Of a stretch of 64,000 nucleotides of DNA, positions 1-8,108 are shown in pieces. Numbering within the stretch: position 1 is the stretch's first letter; every line of letters starts with the position of its first letter. Origin of the DNA: Candidatus Scalindua japonica (lineage in GTDB: Bacteria > Planctomycetota > Brocadiia > Brocadiales > Scalinduaceae); the NCBI RefSeq assembly GCF_002443295.1, contig NZ_BAOS01000004.1, forward strand, positions 310,001 to 374,000, given 5' to 3'. The notes under the pieces were generated by a model that saw nothing but the letters and a program-made list of their open reading frames with translations, ran no database searches and had not been told where the DNA came from. Both the position numbers and the translations under genes were made by a program.

Positions 1-2
1 TA

Positions 3-146
3 CTACATGCTATCTCTCCTGATGGCAAATTAAAAGAGAAACAGAATGTCTCACGTTTTCCACTACTTTCATCACCTTCTATAGATTCACACGGAACGGT
101 ATATATAGGCAGCACGGACTGGAAGGTATACGCATTCGGGAAATGA
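3..146 (+). CDS. C-terminal end of a PQQ-like beta-propeller repeat protein (partial)
   Basis: The frame is open from the left edge and ends in TGA at 144-146, giving 47 residues. They contain the pattern AISPDGKLK ... SSPSIDSHGTVYIGSTDWKVYAFG, which matches the blade repeat of PQQ-binding-like (quinoprotein-type) beta-propellers: a 'SP.I..dGTVYiGs.D.kvYAf' unit. Such proteins are usually exported. The N-terminal bulk lies outside the window, so domain number and signal peptide cannot be judged. The gene ends about 30 bases before the palindromic region that flanks the IS91-type element. Confidence 0.75.
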   Translation, partial: LHAISPDGKLKEKQNVSRFPLLSSPSIDSHGTVYIGSTDWKVYAFGK

Positions 147-478
147 TTGAATAATAGAGTCCGCTTGTTACGGTTCAGGCGGGCTTAACGAATAAGGTTA
201 GATTGTGTGAGGGACGAACCACAATCTGAACCGTTTGTTGGACAAGCCCGTTGTTTGGGTGCTAAACATTGTATAAGAAAATATCTTATGAAGATTGCTT
301 CTCTTTTTTACCGCAGAAGCTATGAAGCCAAAGAAGTGGATTTTTCAATTGCTGTCGTCATGCTTTAGGAGCTACAGAACATGGTTTTTCGGCCATTTTA
401 CCTCAAATTTGGGCAAACGGGGGCCATCTCGACCCGATAATGCCGTTTTTGCAAATCTTAGATGCATAGCGGATTCGA
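147..478. other. non-coding flank on the transposase 3' side of the IS91-type element
   Basis: No credible gene is seen in these 330 bases. The stretch lies downstream of the minus-strand transposase stop and should hold one end of the element. It contains the imperfect palindrome listed separately at 171-250. IS91-family elements lack terminal inverted repeats, so the exact end cannot be fixed by eye. Confidence 0.5.
171..250. repeat. long imperfect palindrome, attC-like or IS-end hairpin
   Basis: Arm CGGGCTT at 180-186 pairs with AAGCCCG at 244-250. An inner stem GGTTAGATTGTG (196-207) pairs with CACAATCTGAACC (220-232) with one extra base on one side, around a 12-base loop. GCTTAAC (183-189) fits the integron R-box consensus RYYYAAC and GTTGGAC (237-243) fits GTTRRRY. 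Both readings, an integron attC-like site or a terminal hairpin of the neighbouring IS91-type element, are compatible with what is visible. Confidence 0.4.
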
Positions 479-1612
479 TTACATAACCAGAACAGCCTCC
501 TCTTTTGTTAACTTGTAGGGGAAAGACCTGGATTTGTGTGATGGAGGTATCATCGTTTTTATGATCTTCATTATTCCTCCACAGCATTTGCACGTAAGCT
601 TTGGACGCTCTCTGAACCAGGCTGACGACTTATTCGGGTTGATACCGGTAAGGTACTGAAGCAATGCAATCAAGCGTTTGCTATTAGGGTGGAGGAAACC
701 AAAGTTCCGTGTTCGCCTGAAACCTTTGGGTAGAACATGCTGGAGAATCAACCTGAGAAACTGCGGGCCGGGAAGTGTTCTTGTGAGCATTTTTTTGCTC
801 TTACTATCCTGGTAACGAAAGGTCACCTGACCATCTTTGCACGTAATAATATCTTTCTCTTGAATGACCCCTTTGTAGAGATAACGACCAAGATAGACCA
901 GTGCCTTTTCACCGTTGCCGACAAATTTGCAATCGACGACCCATGTTTTGGGATAATTAACTGGAAGCGTAAGAGCCGCTTTGTTCACGGCATCGAGCAT
1001 TTTTGCTCGAAACACTTTAGCCAGCGCTTTGTGATTGAAAAGGTACCGCGTCTTTCCTTCGCTTTTTTTGAAGCTCCAAAGCTTTTTCTTCTGATTGATG
1101 GCCCCGGCTGGCATTACCAGATGGATATGCGGGTGGTAATCGAGAGAGCGAGAGTGGGTGTGCAAAACAGTGATGGCTCCAGCGTTTCCTTGTAATACGC
1201 TGTCATTTTGGACAAAGGTTTTTACGGTTTCCCAACAACACTGTATCATTATCGAGTAAAGCAAGCGTTGATGCTGCCATGCTAATGATCGAAGCTCTTT
1301 GGGTATAGTAAAGGTGAGCATAAAATAGTCAGCAGGCACTTCTTTTTTCAGTTGACGCTCCAACCACTGCTGACACTCATGACTCTGACAATGAGGACAA
1401 TTGCGGTTACCGCAGGAGTGCGGTACAAAAACCTGTTTTTCACAGTCATTACATTGGACCAGCATGACGCGGCTTTGCGTAGTGCGACAATCCTTCATGG
1501 CTGCCAGGGCTTTGAATTGACTTGGCAGGATCGAACCATGATAAAGAGTGATAAAGTCAGCAATGAAGGTCTCAATTATAGAGGAGAGAGATATCATATA
1601 ACATTCCCCCAT
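479..1612 (-). CDS. IS91-family HUH transposase
   Basis: The 377-residue protein is near the full length of the family. An N-terminal zinc-binding region carries cysteine pairs (VQCNDCEKQ and the motif [10 protein letters not shown], about residues 53-77). The catalytic HUH motif is [11 protein letters not shown] (about residue 160), and the tyrosine motif follows as YLGRYLYKG (about residue 242). Rolling-circle single-strand transposition is the known mechanism of the family. The start overlaps the end of the recombinase frame by 19 bases, so the two are probably translationally coupled. An internal ATG at 1597 (MISLSS) is an alternative start. The frame is intact, so the element could be active if its partner is dispensable. 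Confidence 0.9.
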   Translation of the reverse strand: MGECYMISLSSIIETFIADFITLYHGSILPSQFKALAAMKDCRTTQSRVMLVQCNDCEKQVFVPHSCGNRNCPHCQSHECQQWLERQLKKEVPADYFMLTFTIPKELRSLAWQHQRLLYSIMIQCCWETVKTFVQNDSVLQGNAGAITVLHTHSRSLDYHPHIHLVMPAGAINQKKKLWSFKKSEGKTRYLFNHKALAKVFRAKMLDAVNKAALTLPVNYPKTWVVDCKFVGNGEKALVYLGRYLYKGVIQEKDIITCKDGQVTFRYQDSKSKKMLTRTLPGPQFLRLILQHVLPKGFRRTRNFGFLHPNSKRLIALLQYLTGINPNKSSAWFRERPKLTCKCCGGIMKIIKTMIPPSHKSRSFPYKLTKEEAVLVM

Positions 1613-2501
1613 TCTATGGAAAAACCATTCATCAAATCATTAATTAATTGCAAGGCATTACGATTTGTATGAGAGGTCAGGTGGGTATATTTGGCAGTGG
1701 TTAAAATACTGTGGTGGCCGAGGATTTTTTGTACTTCAAGCAGATCAACACCCGCCTCAATCAGATGGGTTGCGTAGCTGTGTCGCAGACTGTGTGGTGT
1801 AATTTTTTTTTAATTCCACACTCCCGGGCTACCTTACGCAGAGTGGCCTGAACGCCATTTCTATTCAGAGGTGTTTTTGCCAGGTGGGCTGATTTCAAGC
1901 CACCATGACGGCCTGGAAATAGAAAGACAGGATTGCGATGAACAAGCCAAAAACGGCGTAAGAGATTCAGGGTTACCTTTGGCAGGGGTACGAAACGGTC
2001 TTTATTGCCTTTGCTATCGCGGATATGCACCCGCATTCGCTGAGAATCGACATCGCTAACCTCAAGACGTAGTCCTTCACCCAGGCGGAGACCAAGACTG
2101 TAAAGAACAAAGTAGAAGGCCCGGTAACTGAGTTTTCTCGTCACCTGGAAAAGTTGGTGGGCTTCATTAATGGTGACAATATCGGGCAAACGTTGCGTTT
2201 TGGGTGGTTTAATAAGATTTACTTGCTCCCAACGCTTATGAAGCACATGAGTGTAGAAAAACTTTAGTCCGTAGAGGTCTAATTTGACTGCGCTCCATGA
2301 ATGGGTATTGAGGAGATTGGAAAAATAGTCAAGTAGTTGCTGTTCAGATAGATCGTGTATCTGATTGTCAAAATAATCACCGATCCGTCGGATGGCACGT
2401 GAATAAGCCTCGATTGTTTTTGGCCGGAGTCCTTTCAAGCGTAGGTGCTTTAGATGCGTTTGGTAATTTTTGTTGAAATCGGATTGAGATAATGTTTTCA
2501 T
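1594..2501 (-). pseudogene. tyrosine recombinase/integrase of the IS91-type element, frameshifted at a poly-A run
   Basis: The first frame (2501 to 1761, 246 residues) has the SAM-like N-terminal domain and the first catalytic Arg region (LGLRLGEGLRL). It then loses the rest of the active site. Across a run of nine A (minus strand, about 1802-1810) the other frame continues with [24 protein letters not shown] and TAKYTHLT. These are the missing H-x-x-R, H and catalytic Tyr, and the frame runs on to TGA at 1594-1596. Both halves together make a normal family length of about 300 residues. The break may be decay, a sequencing slip, or programmed slippage. A GGAGG ribosome binding site precedes the ATG at 2501. 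Confidence 0.8.
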
Positions 2502-2532
2502 AGACCTGTAACCTCCTATTTGTTAATAGATT

Positions 2533-2551
2533 CACCCTCCCGTTGAGGGTG
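2533..2551. repeat. perfect 7-bp hairpin upstream of the recombinase
   Basis: CACCCTC (2533-2539) and GAGGGTG (2545-2551) form a perfect stem with a 5-base loop, about 30 bases before the recombinase start and outside both element genes. It could mark the second end of the IS91-type element. It has no T-tract, so it is not a typical terminator. Confidence 0.4.
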
Positions 2552-2619
2552 TGAGGTTACATTATGTAATAAATTTCCGATTTTGTTCTCCGCGATAGCG
2601 GCTTCGTCCAACCTGTTAT

Positions 2620-3833
2620 TCAAGATATATAATTGCAACTGTCTGCAATTTTCTTCAGTCCCGTGATAGTCTCTTCAATCTCTTCCACAGTATTAAAATA
2701 ACCCGGGCTTATCCTTACCATCCCTTCCGGAAATGTACCAATTTCACGGTGTGTGTATGGTGCGCAATGCAAACCCGAGCGGACAGCGATATTAAAGGTA
2801 TTATCTAAAATAGCGCAAACTTCATCCGGTTTTATTCCTTTTATGTTTAAAGACGCAATCCCAACTCTTCGGTCTTCATCTAAACTTCCATATATCTCAA
2901 ATCTGTCATCTGAAGCCAATACTTTTAATAACTTCATAGCCAGTTTCTGTTCATGCAGCCTTATCTTGTCTATACCTTCCCTAATACAAAACTCTAATCC
3001 GGCTTTCATTCCCACTATCCCAACCGAATTAGGAGTTCCACTCTCCAGCTTATAGGGTAAAGTTTCAGGCTGTAAGATTAATCTGCTTCATACCCTGTTC
3101 CACCTTCTCTCCAGGGACGTAGCCCTGCTCTCTCTCCAACATATAACCCTCCGCTACCCGGAGGTCCAAAAGGCCCCTTGTGTCCGGTAAAAGCCAGAAG
3201 ATCTATATTACAGTTCTCAACATCAATACCGCAAACGCCCAGGGTCTGTGCCGCATCAACCATAAATATGATACCTTTTTCACGGGCTACCCTCCCTATT
3301 TCGCTGATCGGCTGTATAGTCCCTATAACGTTAGAAGCATGTGTACAGATGATTAATTTTGTTTTCGAACTGATAGTATTTTTGATATCATCGACATTTA
3401 TAAATCCATCATCAGAATTTTCTACCCTGCTTACGGTAATAATACCTCTCTGTTCCAGTGCATCCAGGGGCCTTGATACAGAATTGTGCTCAAGCTTACT
3501 CGTTATCACGTGGTCACCTTTGGACAGTAACCCTTTTATACCCATATTAAGAGCATCTGTCGCACCGGATGTGAAAATCAATCTTTCGGGGTTTTTTATA
3601 CAGAGAATTTTTGCTACTGTAACCCGTGCTTTCTCTATCTCCTGTTCAGCCTCAACCGACATACGATGACCGGCACGTCCCGGATTCGCTCCTTTCTCTC
3701 TCAGAAATCTATCCATTACTTCATAAACACATTCCGGTTTTGGAAATGTAGTAGCAGCGTTATCCAGATATATCATAGAACTAAAAACATTAGAATTTAA
3801 GTGACTGATATCTAAAAACAACTCACGGGTCAC
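2620..3833 (-). pseudogene. cysteine desulfurase family (class V aminotransferase), frameshifted
   Basis: The upstream frame starts at GTG 3833, overlapping the preceding moeB-like stop (GTGA). It has the family start MIYLDNAATTFPKP and the PLP-lysine motif FTGHKGPFGPPG, and stops early after GGTGYEAD at 3078. The next frame continues the protein (LQPETLPYKLESGTPNSVG ... GLHCAPYTHREIGTFPEG) to a normal C-terminus at 2620. That half includes the SGLHCAP loop with the persulfide cysteine. The net change is a loss of one base (or gain of two) near 3073-3078. Intact, it would supply sulfur to the neighbouring adenylating enzyme and Nfu scaffold. It may be a true pseudogene or an assembly error. 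Confidence 0.8.
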
Positions 3834-4864
3834 ATACCGATATATTTTGAATATAAATTTTTTGCAGCACTCGTATCTGCAGTTCCCGTAATAATGGCCC
3901 TTCCATCAGGAAAAACCGTAAACTTATGATCTTTAACGGTAAACGAAAGCATAAACGCGTTACGACTTACATCAACAATGGTCTCTAGTCTATGTTCTAA
4001 TTCTGCCAAATCTATATTATCGGCGTTTCGAGCCATTACCTGTACAGCATTTTTGCCACAAAGAAAAGTGGCCATGACTCCCTCTTCTGCTTCCAGGAAT
4101 TTATAATTGTGTAATTTACATGTTGGGCAATTATCCGTTTCTATTAATTCAGAAATATCCAGTTGTTTAAATTTTGTATTCCACACATCAAATTCCTGAA
4201 GCTTTTTGTTTACGAAATCATAATCTTTAGTCAAAATCTTGATCGCCTCTGCCACTTGAATAGCTGCTATAATAGCAGCAATCGGCCCGATAACACCGGC
4301 AGTGTCACATGTAGGAAAAGTACCGATTTGAGGTATCATTTCAAAAACACACCTTAAGCATGGAGTAACAGAGGGGATTATATTCATCACTAAGCCCTTA
4401 CTCTCAATACATGCACCGTATATCCACGGAATATTATACTTTATACAATAATCATTAATCAGAAACCTGGTTTCAAAATTATCTGTTCCGTCAATAATTA
4501 TATCAGCATCTTCCGCTATTTCTCCTATGTTGGAATAATTGATATCAGTAACAATTCCTTCTATGTTTATTTCTGAATTAATTTTCTGAAGTTTTCTCTG
4601 TGCTGCGACTGCTTTAGGAAGATTTTCAGTAATATCATTTTCATCAAAAAGAATCTGTCTTTGTAAATTACTCTCTTCAATGAAATCCCTGTCAATAATC
4701 CTGAGATGTCCAATACCAGCCCTCACAAGATAGCTCGACGAAACAGTACCCAACGCACCACAACCAATTACAATTGCAGTGCTGTTCATCAATACTTTTT
4801 GTCTCTCTTCTCCTATATGTTGAAAAAGTATCTGACGTGAATATCGTTCAAGTGAATGGTCCAT
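3830..4864 (-). CDS. MoeB/ThiF/HesA-type E1-like adenylyltransferase
   Basis: The protein starts most likely at the ATG at 4864 (MDHSLERYSRQILF, the usual family start), giving 344 residues; an upstream ATG at 4948 would add a low-quality extension. Visible features are the nucleotide-binding loop VIGCGALG, NLQRQILF, DGTDNFETRF, two zinc cysteine pairs (CLRC and CPTC) and the PTCDTAGVIGP segment with the reactive-cysteine position. It adenylates the C-terminal glycine of a ubiquitin-like sulfur carrier (ThiS/MoaD type). About 90 residues follow the last zinc pair. The downstream cysteine desulfurase overlaps by four bases, matching a sulfur-transfer operon for thiamine, molybdopterin or a related cofactor. 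Confidence 0.88.
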   Translation of the reverse strand: MDHSLERYSRQILFQHIGEERQKVLMNSTAIVIGCGALGTVSSSYLVRAGIGHLRIIDRDFIEESNLQRQILFDENDITENLPKAVAAQRKLQKINSEINIEGIVTDINYSNIGEIAEDADIIIDGTDNFETRFLINDYCIKYNIPWIYGACIESKGLVMNIIPSVTPCLRCVFEMIPQIGTFPTCDTAGVIGPIAAIIAAIQVAEAIKILTKDYDFVNKKLQEFDVWNTKFKQLDISELIETDNCPTCKLHNYKFLEAEEGVMATFLCGKNAVQVMARNADNIDLAELEHRLETIVDVSRNAFMLSFTVKDHKFTVFPDGRAIITGTADTSAAKNLYSKYIGM

Positions 4865-5015
4865 ATATTTTACAGATAAAAAGCTAAAAGTGAAGAAAGT
4901 TTGAAGTGAGCTAAAGTAACAAAAGTTAATGAAATCTGAAAATACCAATATACCTTCTCGAAAGAATGGAATATCCTATTTAAGGTGATGTAACCTTCAT
5001 CTATGCAGTCAATTT

Positions 5016-5057
5016 AAAAAAAAAGCTTGCAGTTATTTATAACGCAAGCTTTTTTTA
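5016..5057 (-). terminator. intrinsic terminator after nfu
   Basis: GCTTGC (5025-5030) and GCAAGC (5044-5049) are flanked by A and T runs that extend the stem to about 12 bp, with a 13-base loop. On the minus strand it follows the nfu stop and ends in a U-tract. The symmetric A/T arms could also let it work in the other direction. It separates nfu from the moeB-like gene transcriptionally. Confidence 0.8.
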
Positions 5058-5081
5058 AACAGCATATTATATTAATAATTA

Positions 5082-5309
5082 TTAAACAGCTTCAACTTCC
5101 TTAATTTCAGGTACTTCTTCCTTCACTCTTACCTCAATACCCTGCTTTAGGGTCATCAACGCGCTAGGGCATGTTCCACAAGCACCCTGCAATCTGACCT
5201 TTACAATTCCATCTTCAACGGCAACCAGTTCTACATTTCCCCCATCAGCCATTAAAGCTGGTCTGATAGAATCTAAAGCCTTTTCTACTCTCTCCATTAA
5301 CTCTGACAT
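5082..5309 (-). CDS. NifU C-terminal domain (Nfu-type) Fe-S scaffold protein
   Basis: A stand-alone 75-residue Nfu domain. It contains DSIRPALMADGGNVELV and the cluster-binding CGTCPSA motif (CxxC about residues 44-47), with a typical charged C-terminus. Proteins of this family bind a bridging [4Fe-4S] cluster between two monomers and pass it to target enzymes. The start ATG at 5309 is preceded by an AAGGAG-type site. It stands between a DUF1858 redox protein and a sulfur-activating enzyme, consistent with Fe-S or sulfur handling. No other NifU domains are attached. Confidence 0.92.
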   Translation of the reverse strand: MSELMERVEKALDSIRPALMADGGNVELVAVEDGIVKVRLQGACGTCPSALMTLKQGIEVRVKEEVPEIKEVEAV

Positions 5310-5430
5310 TATTTTTGACTCCTTCTATTTATATTCTAAAAAAATTTCAAACAAGTGTTTTTCCAGTGTTATTATAGTTCCGAGGATAACTTTATTTTAT
5401 CTGAAGCAGGAGAAATACCCGGTAAAGTAC

Positions 5431-5664
5431 TTACTCTCCTCCCTCGGCCTTCTTTTTTATAGCTTCATTTAATTCTTCTATGATCTTTTCAGGTTCAATA
5501 TTATGCATCATTGCCCCAAAAGCTATATCTTCTGTCTTCGAGCCAGGACAAGTAAAACAACCGGAACCAAAATATTTTTGAAAAACCGGCTCCGTTTCAG
5601 GATACCTGGAAAACACCTCACCAATGGTTGATTTTTTGGTAATTACAATAGAATTATCACTCAT
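5431..5664 (-). CDS. DUF1858 domain protein (possible disulfide redox protein)
   Basis: A 77-residue protein with the family layout: I-T..STIGEVFSRYPETEPVFQKYFGSGCFTCPGS, then a short helical C-terminus. The GCFTCPG motif holds a CxxC pair typical of DUF1858 proteins, which are often annotated as 'hybrid-cluster-associated redox disulfide' proteins. Its biochemical partner is not known. It lies close to nfu and the oxidase-like membrane protein on the same strand. Confidence 0.85.
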   Translation of the reverse strand: MSDNSIVITKKSTIGEVFSRYPETEPVFQKYFGSGCFTCPGSKTEDIAFGAMMHNIEPEKIIEELNEAIKKKAEGGE

Positions 5665-5716
5665 GTTTTATTATCACAGAATTTATATTTAAAATGAAAA
5701 TTTCTATATAATTAAA

Positions 5717-6118
5717 TTAATCTTCCTTGGGTTTCCTGATGCTGACGAGAATATTTGTTACAAACATGAAGATCCCTATTGCGTTCATTACAGCAAATAT
5801 CATTTGAGGGATTTTGCTGCATCCGTATCTACTTATTCCCCAAGTGCTCACAAAGCCGACTAAAGCGACATTCGCAACCCAGAAGTGAACAATGGCAAGT
5901 TTTGGAAATGCTACAGGATTTCCGTTAAATCTGGGAAGGATATGATATCCCACCCCGTAAATCATCATTGACATCCAGCCCAGCATCATTAAATGAACAT
6001 GAGCTTGAAACAACTGTTGATTATTATATTTACTAAACATAAAATGGACACCTATTACTGCAGCTATGGCAAAATAGATTACACTCATCCGTATAAAATT
6101 CTTCGCTACCGGATCCAA
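5717..6118 (-). CDS. small four-helix membrane protein related to haem-copper oxidase subunit I / NnrS-like proteins
   Basis: The start is TTG at 6118, supported by a strong GGAGGGGG site at 6125-6132 with a 6-base spacer; no nearby in-frame ATG has such a site. The 133 residues form four hydrophobic helices (about 10-28, 40-60, 72-95, 102-125). Histidines sit in QAHVHLMMLGW and GYHILPRFNG, a pattern like the haem-ligand helices of subunit I of cbb3/NO-reductase-type oxidases. A full subunit has twelve helices, so this is a single-module relative, not a complete oxidase. The function is unknown; a haem or NO-linked membrane role is inferred from the family only. Confidence 0.7.
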   Translation of the reverse strand: MDPVAKNFIRMSVIYFAIAAVIGVHFMFSKYNNQQLFQAHVHLMMLGWMSMMIYGVGYHILPRFNGNPVAFPKLAIVHFWVANVALVGFVSTWGISRYGCSKIPQMIFAVMNAIGIFMFVTNILVSIRKPKED

Positions 6119-6502
6119 TCTATGCCCCCTCCAAATTTAAGTATAAATATAAGTAATAATAGTGAACAATTCTTCAACATTATCTATTCGGTATCACTGA
6201 GAATATAAAGTTCACGTAACAAAATTGATATAATCCATCAATTAATCATGAGTTAAAGAACACGATTCATAAACGAGAAGTCATTTTTTGTTCAAAAATA
6301 ACTCATATAATGGGTAACGTAAAATCTAAAAGTATCTCAATTCCCCGCTTTTGTCAATAAAAAAATGGGTTAACATATGTCCAACTCTTTAACGAAAGTC
6401 ATTTAATATAAAACACATACCACTACAATTTAATATCATTACAGTTTAACACACATAAGCAGAATTTAACGCATAATTAATAAAAATAAATCAAAGAAAA
6501 GA

Positions 6503-6610
6503 AACACTATAGCTCAGTTGGCTAACCGCCCGTACCGAACGGTACTTCTGGTGGGGAGCGCCTCCTCGACAAGCAAGAGGTCACTGGTTCGAGTCCAGTA
6601 CCAGTATCGC
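6503..6610 (+). pseudogene. tRNA-Val(GAC)-like remnant with a palindromic insertion in the D arm
   Basis: TAGCTCAGTTGG (D-arm start), GGAGCG (D-arm end), an anticodon region with GAC, AGGTC and CTGGTTCGAGTCCAG (a perfect T arm) align in order with bacterial tRNA-Val. About 30 bases interrupt the D loop, including GTACCG-AA-CGGTAC and outer CCGCC/GGTGG arms. The anticodon stem has mismatches and the acceptor ends do not pair well, so it is probably not functional. An annotation pipeline may wrongly call a protein across it on the minus strand. Confidence 0.5.
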
Positions 6611-6763
6611 AAATATTTTCATACAAGGACTTACGACAATTGATAGTTAACTTAATCCTGAAATGGCTGACCATTTTTTGACCAAAATTATGTAAAGCAA
6701 GGGTCAGACCTTGAAAGCAGAACATGCTTGACAATCCTGAGTATAAATTAATAATGTCCAACT

Positions 6764-7142
6764 ATGGCACGCCCATGGAGAATTACAATATGAAGGTGCA
6801 ATTTATCACGTTATTTCAAGAGGTGTAGGCAGAGGAAAGATTTTTCTTACTAATGATGATTATTCCAAGTTTCTGGAATACGTGGCAAGCGCAGGAGAAA
6901 AGTTTAATTTAGATATATTTGCATTTGTCTTGATGAGTAATCATTATCATATTCTTTTTAGAACAAATGAAGCAAACCTCTCAAGAGCCATGCAGTGGAT
7001 ACAGACTGCTTACAGCGTCCATTACAATCGCAATCATAAACGCAGTGGACATCTTTTTCAGGCAAGATATAAGAGCGTTCTTGTTGAAGATGAATCTTAC
7101 TGGTATATTTTAAGTTTATCTATACATTTCGATAGCATCTAA
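6764..7142 (+). pseudogene. REP-associated tyrosine transposase (RAYT, Y1/IS200-like), decayed
   Basis: The ATG at 6764 begins MARPWRI, the usual family start. One extra base near 6785 shifts the frame. After it the protein reads QYEGAIYHVISRG, then FVLMSNHYHILF (the HUH motif with NHYH) and SGHLFQARYKSVLVEDE. The C-terminus ends abruptly at 7142 in residues unlike the expected 'YIHLNPVR' stretch, so it is also truncated. RAYTs mobilise REP palindromes; the small palindrome in the tRNA-like remnant upstream is a possible relative. Confidence 0.8.
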
Positions 7143-7256
7143 CACCTTTGGTGTGATATTATAAAAAATTTATATATTAATTTAACGAATTTAGCTATCA
7201 GTAATTAACTTATTGATTTCTTAATCACGAAAAAATTGAGATTTTAAGAAAACATT

Positions 7257-7718
7257 ATGATTAAGTATAAAAAATTACCGGAAAATATCAATGAACTTTT
7301 ACCCAAAGCAAGGGTATACCTGAATGATCATCCAAACGTGAGCTTTGCTTATTTCTTTGGTGGATATTCAAAGGACACAAGTTCTCCCATGAGTGATATA
7401 GATATTGCAGTATATCTTTCAGAAGTTCCAGATCTATTACAGGTAAAAACTGATCTACTGGGAGAACTAATAGAGATTCTGGAAACTGATGAAATAGACT
7501 TGGTAATATTAAATACTTCATCACTTCCACTTGTTGCAAGGATAATAGAAATGAAGGAGACTATAGTGGATAAAGATCCCCTGTTTAGACAAGATTATGA
7601 ATCATTAAAATTAAGAGAGTATTTTGATTTTTCAATAAAAGAGATAAAAATACTTAAAGAGAGATATTTACTTGATAGACAAAGCCCTTATACTGAGAAA
7701 GTTCAGCGAGCTGGATGA
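7257..7718 (+). CDS. mntA: MntA-type minimal nucleotidyltransferase (antitoxin of HepT)
   Basis: A 153-residue protein with a minimal nucleotidyltransferase domain. The nucleotide-binding motif reads FFGGYSKDTSSPMSDIDIAV, where the family consensus is GS-x10-D-x-D. Both aspartates are present but the serine after the first glycine is replaced by glycine. A further acidic residue lies in ETDEIDLVIL. In characterised pairs MntA AMPylates a tyrosine of HepT and so neutralises it. The gene overlaps the following hepT-like gene by 47 bases, the usual layout. The altered GS motif may weaken the reaction. Confidence 0.82.
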   Translation: MIKYKKLPENINELLPKARVYLNDHPNVSFAYFFGGYSKDTSSPMSDIDIAVYLSEVPDLLQVKTDLLGELIEILETDEIDLVILNTSSLPLVARIIEMKETIVDKDPLFRQDYESLKLREYFDFSIKEIKILKERYLLDRQSPYTEKVQRAG

Positions 7719-8085
7719 ATATTCTAGACAAATTGGAGAATTCGCATCTACTACCTCAGAAGAGTATTCAGGCAATTGGAAGATTCAACGTATAGTAGAA
7801 AGAACATTGCAGATGATGATAGAATCTTGTGCCGATATTGCCAACCATATTATCTCATCCAACGAATATCGTGTGCCAAAAAATTATGTGGACATATTCA
7901 AAGTCCTGTACGAAAATGACATCATAGACAGCAAAACCTTTGACAACATGGCAAATATGGTCAAGTTTAGAAACATAGTTGTTCATGACGATGATAAGAT
8001 AGATGCATCTATCGTGATTAACATATTAAGAAAGCAGCTGAATGACTTTATGACTTTCAGGAATGCCATTTTACATGTTTTATAA
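7672..8085 (+). CDS. hepT: HepT-like (DUF86) HEPN toxin, with altered RX4HXY motif
   Basis: A 137-residue all-helical HEPN/DUF86 protein. The TTG start at 7672 gives MIDKALILRKFSELDEY, the normal family start, inside the end of mntA. The active-site segment is FRNIVVHDDDKID. Family toxins carry R-x4-6-H-x-Y; here Arg and His remain but the tyrosine position is aspartate. That tyrosine is the known target of AMPylation by MntA. The RNase activity may therefore be lost, or its control may differ. A terminator follows at once. Confidence 0.85.
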   Translation: MIDKALILRKFSELDEYSRQIGEFASTTSEEYSGNWKIQRIVERTLQMMIESCADIANHIISSNEYRVPKNYVDIFKVLYENDIIDSKTFDNMANMVKFRNIVVHDDDKIDASIVINILRKQLNDFMTFRNAILHVL

Positions 8086-8108
8086 ACAATCTTCAGGATT
8101 GTTTTTTC
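8084..8108 (+). terminator. intrinsic terminator after the mntA/hepT pair
   Basis: AAACAATC (8084-8091) and GATTGTTT (8097-8104) form an 8-bp stem with a 5-base loop, followed by a run of T. It overlaps the last bases of the hepT-like stop codon region. Confidence 0.75.

Larger units (their letters stand above)
179..2551 (-). mobile_element. IS91-type element: tyrosine recombinase plus HUH transposase
   Basis: A tyrosine recombinase gene (2501 to 1594) and an IS91-family transposase gene (1612 to 479) are read on the minus strand and overlap. This two-gene arrangement is known from a subgroup of IS91-like elements. Imperfect hairpins lie outside both genes (171-250 and 2533-2551) and may be the ori/ter-type ends. 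The boundaries given are approximate, taken from these hairpins, because the family leaves no terminal inverted repeats or target duplication. The element lies between a beta-propeller gene and a cysteine desulfurase gene. Confidence 0.6.

Noticed and set aside
737-1195. Long open frame opposite the IS91 transposase
   Set aside because: It lies wholly within the transposase on the other strand, has no family motifs, and is explained by the codon pattern of the real gene.
1594-2501. Integron integrase (IntI) identity for the tyrosine recombinase
   Set aside because: The extra IntI-specific segment between the catalytic patches is not seen, and the gene is tied to an IS91 transposase.
3830-4948. 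Longer N-terminus for the MoeB/ThiF-type protein (start at 4948)
   Set aside because: The 28 added residues are Phe-rich and atypical; family members start at the MDHSLERYSRQ position.
6522-6761. Minus-strand frame of 79 codons over the tRNA-like region
   Set aside because: Its C-terminus (GLEPVTSCLSRRRSPP) is the translation of the tRNA-like T and anticodon arms, a well-known false call.
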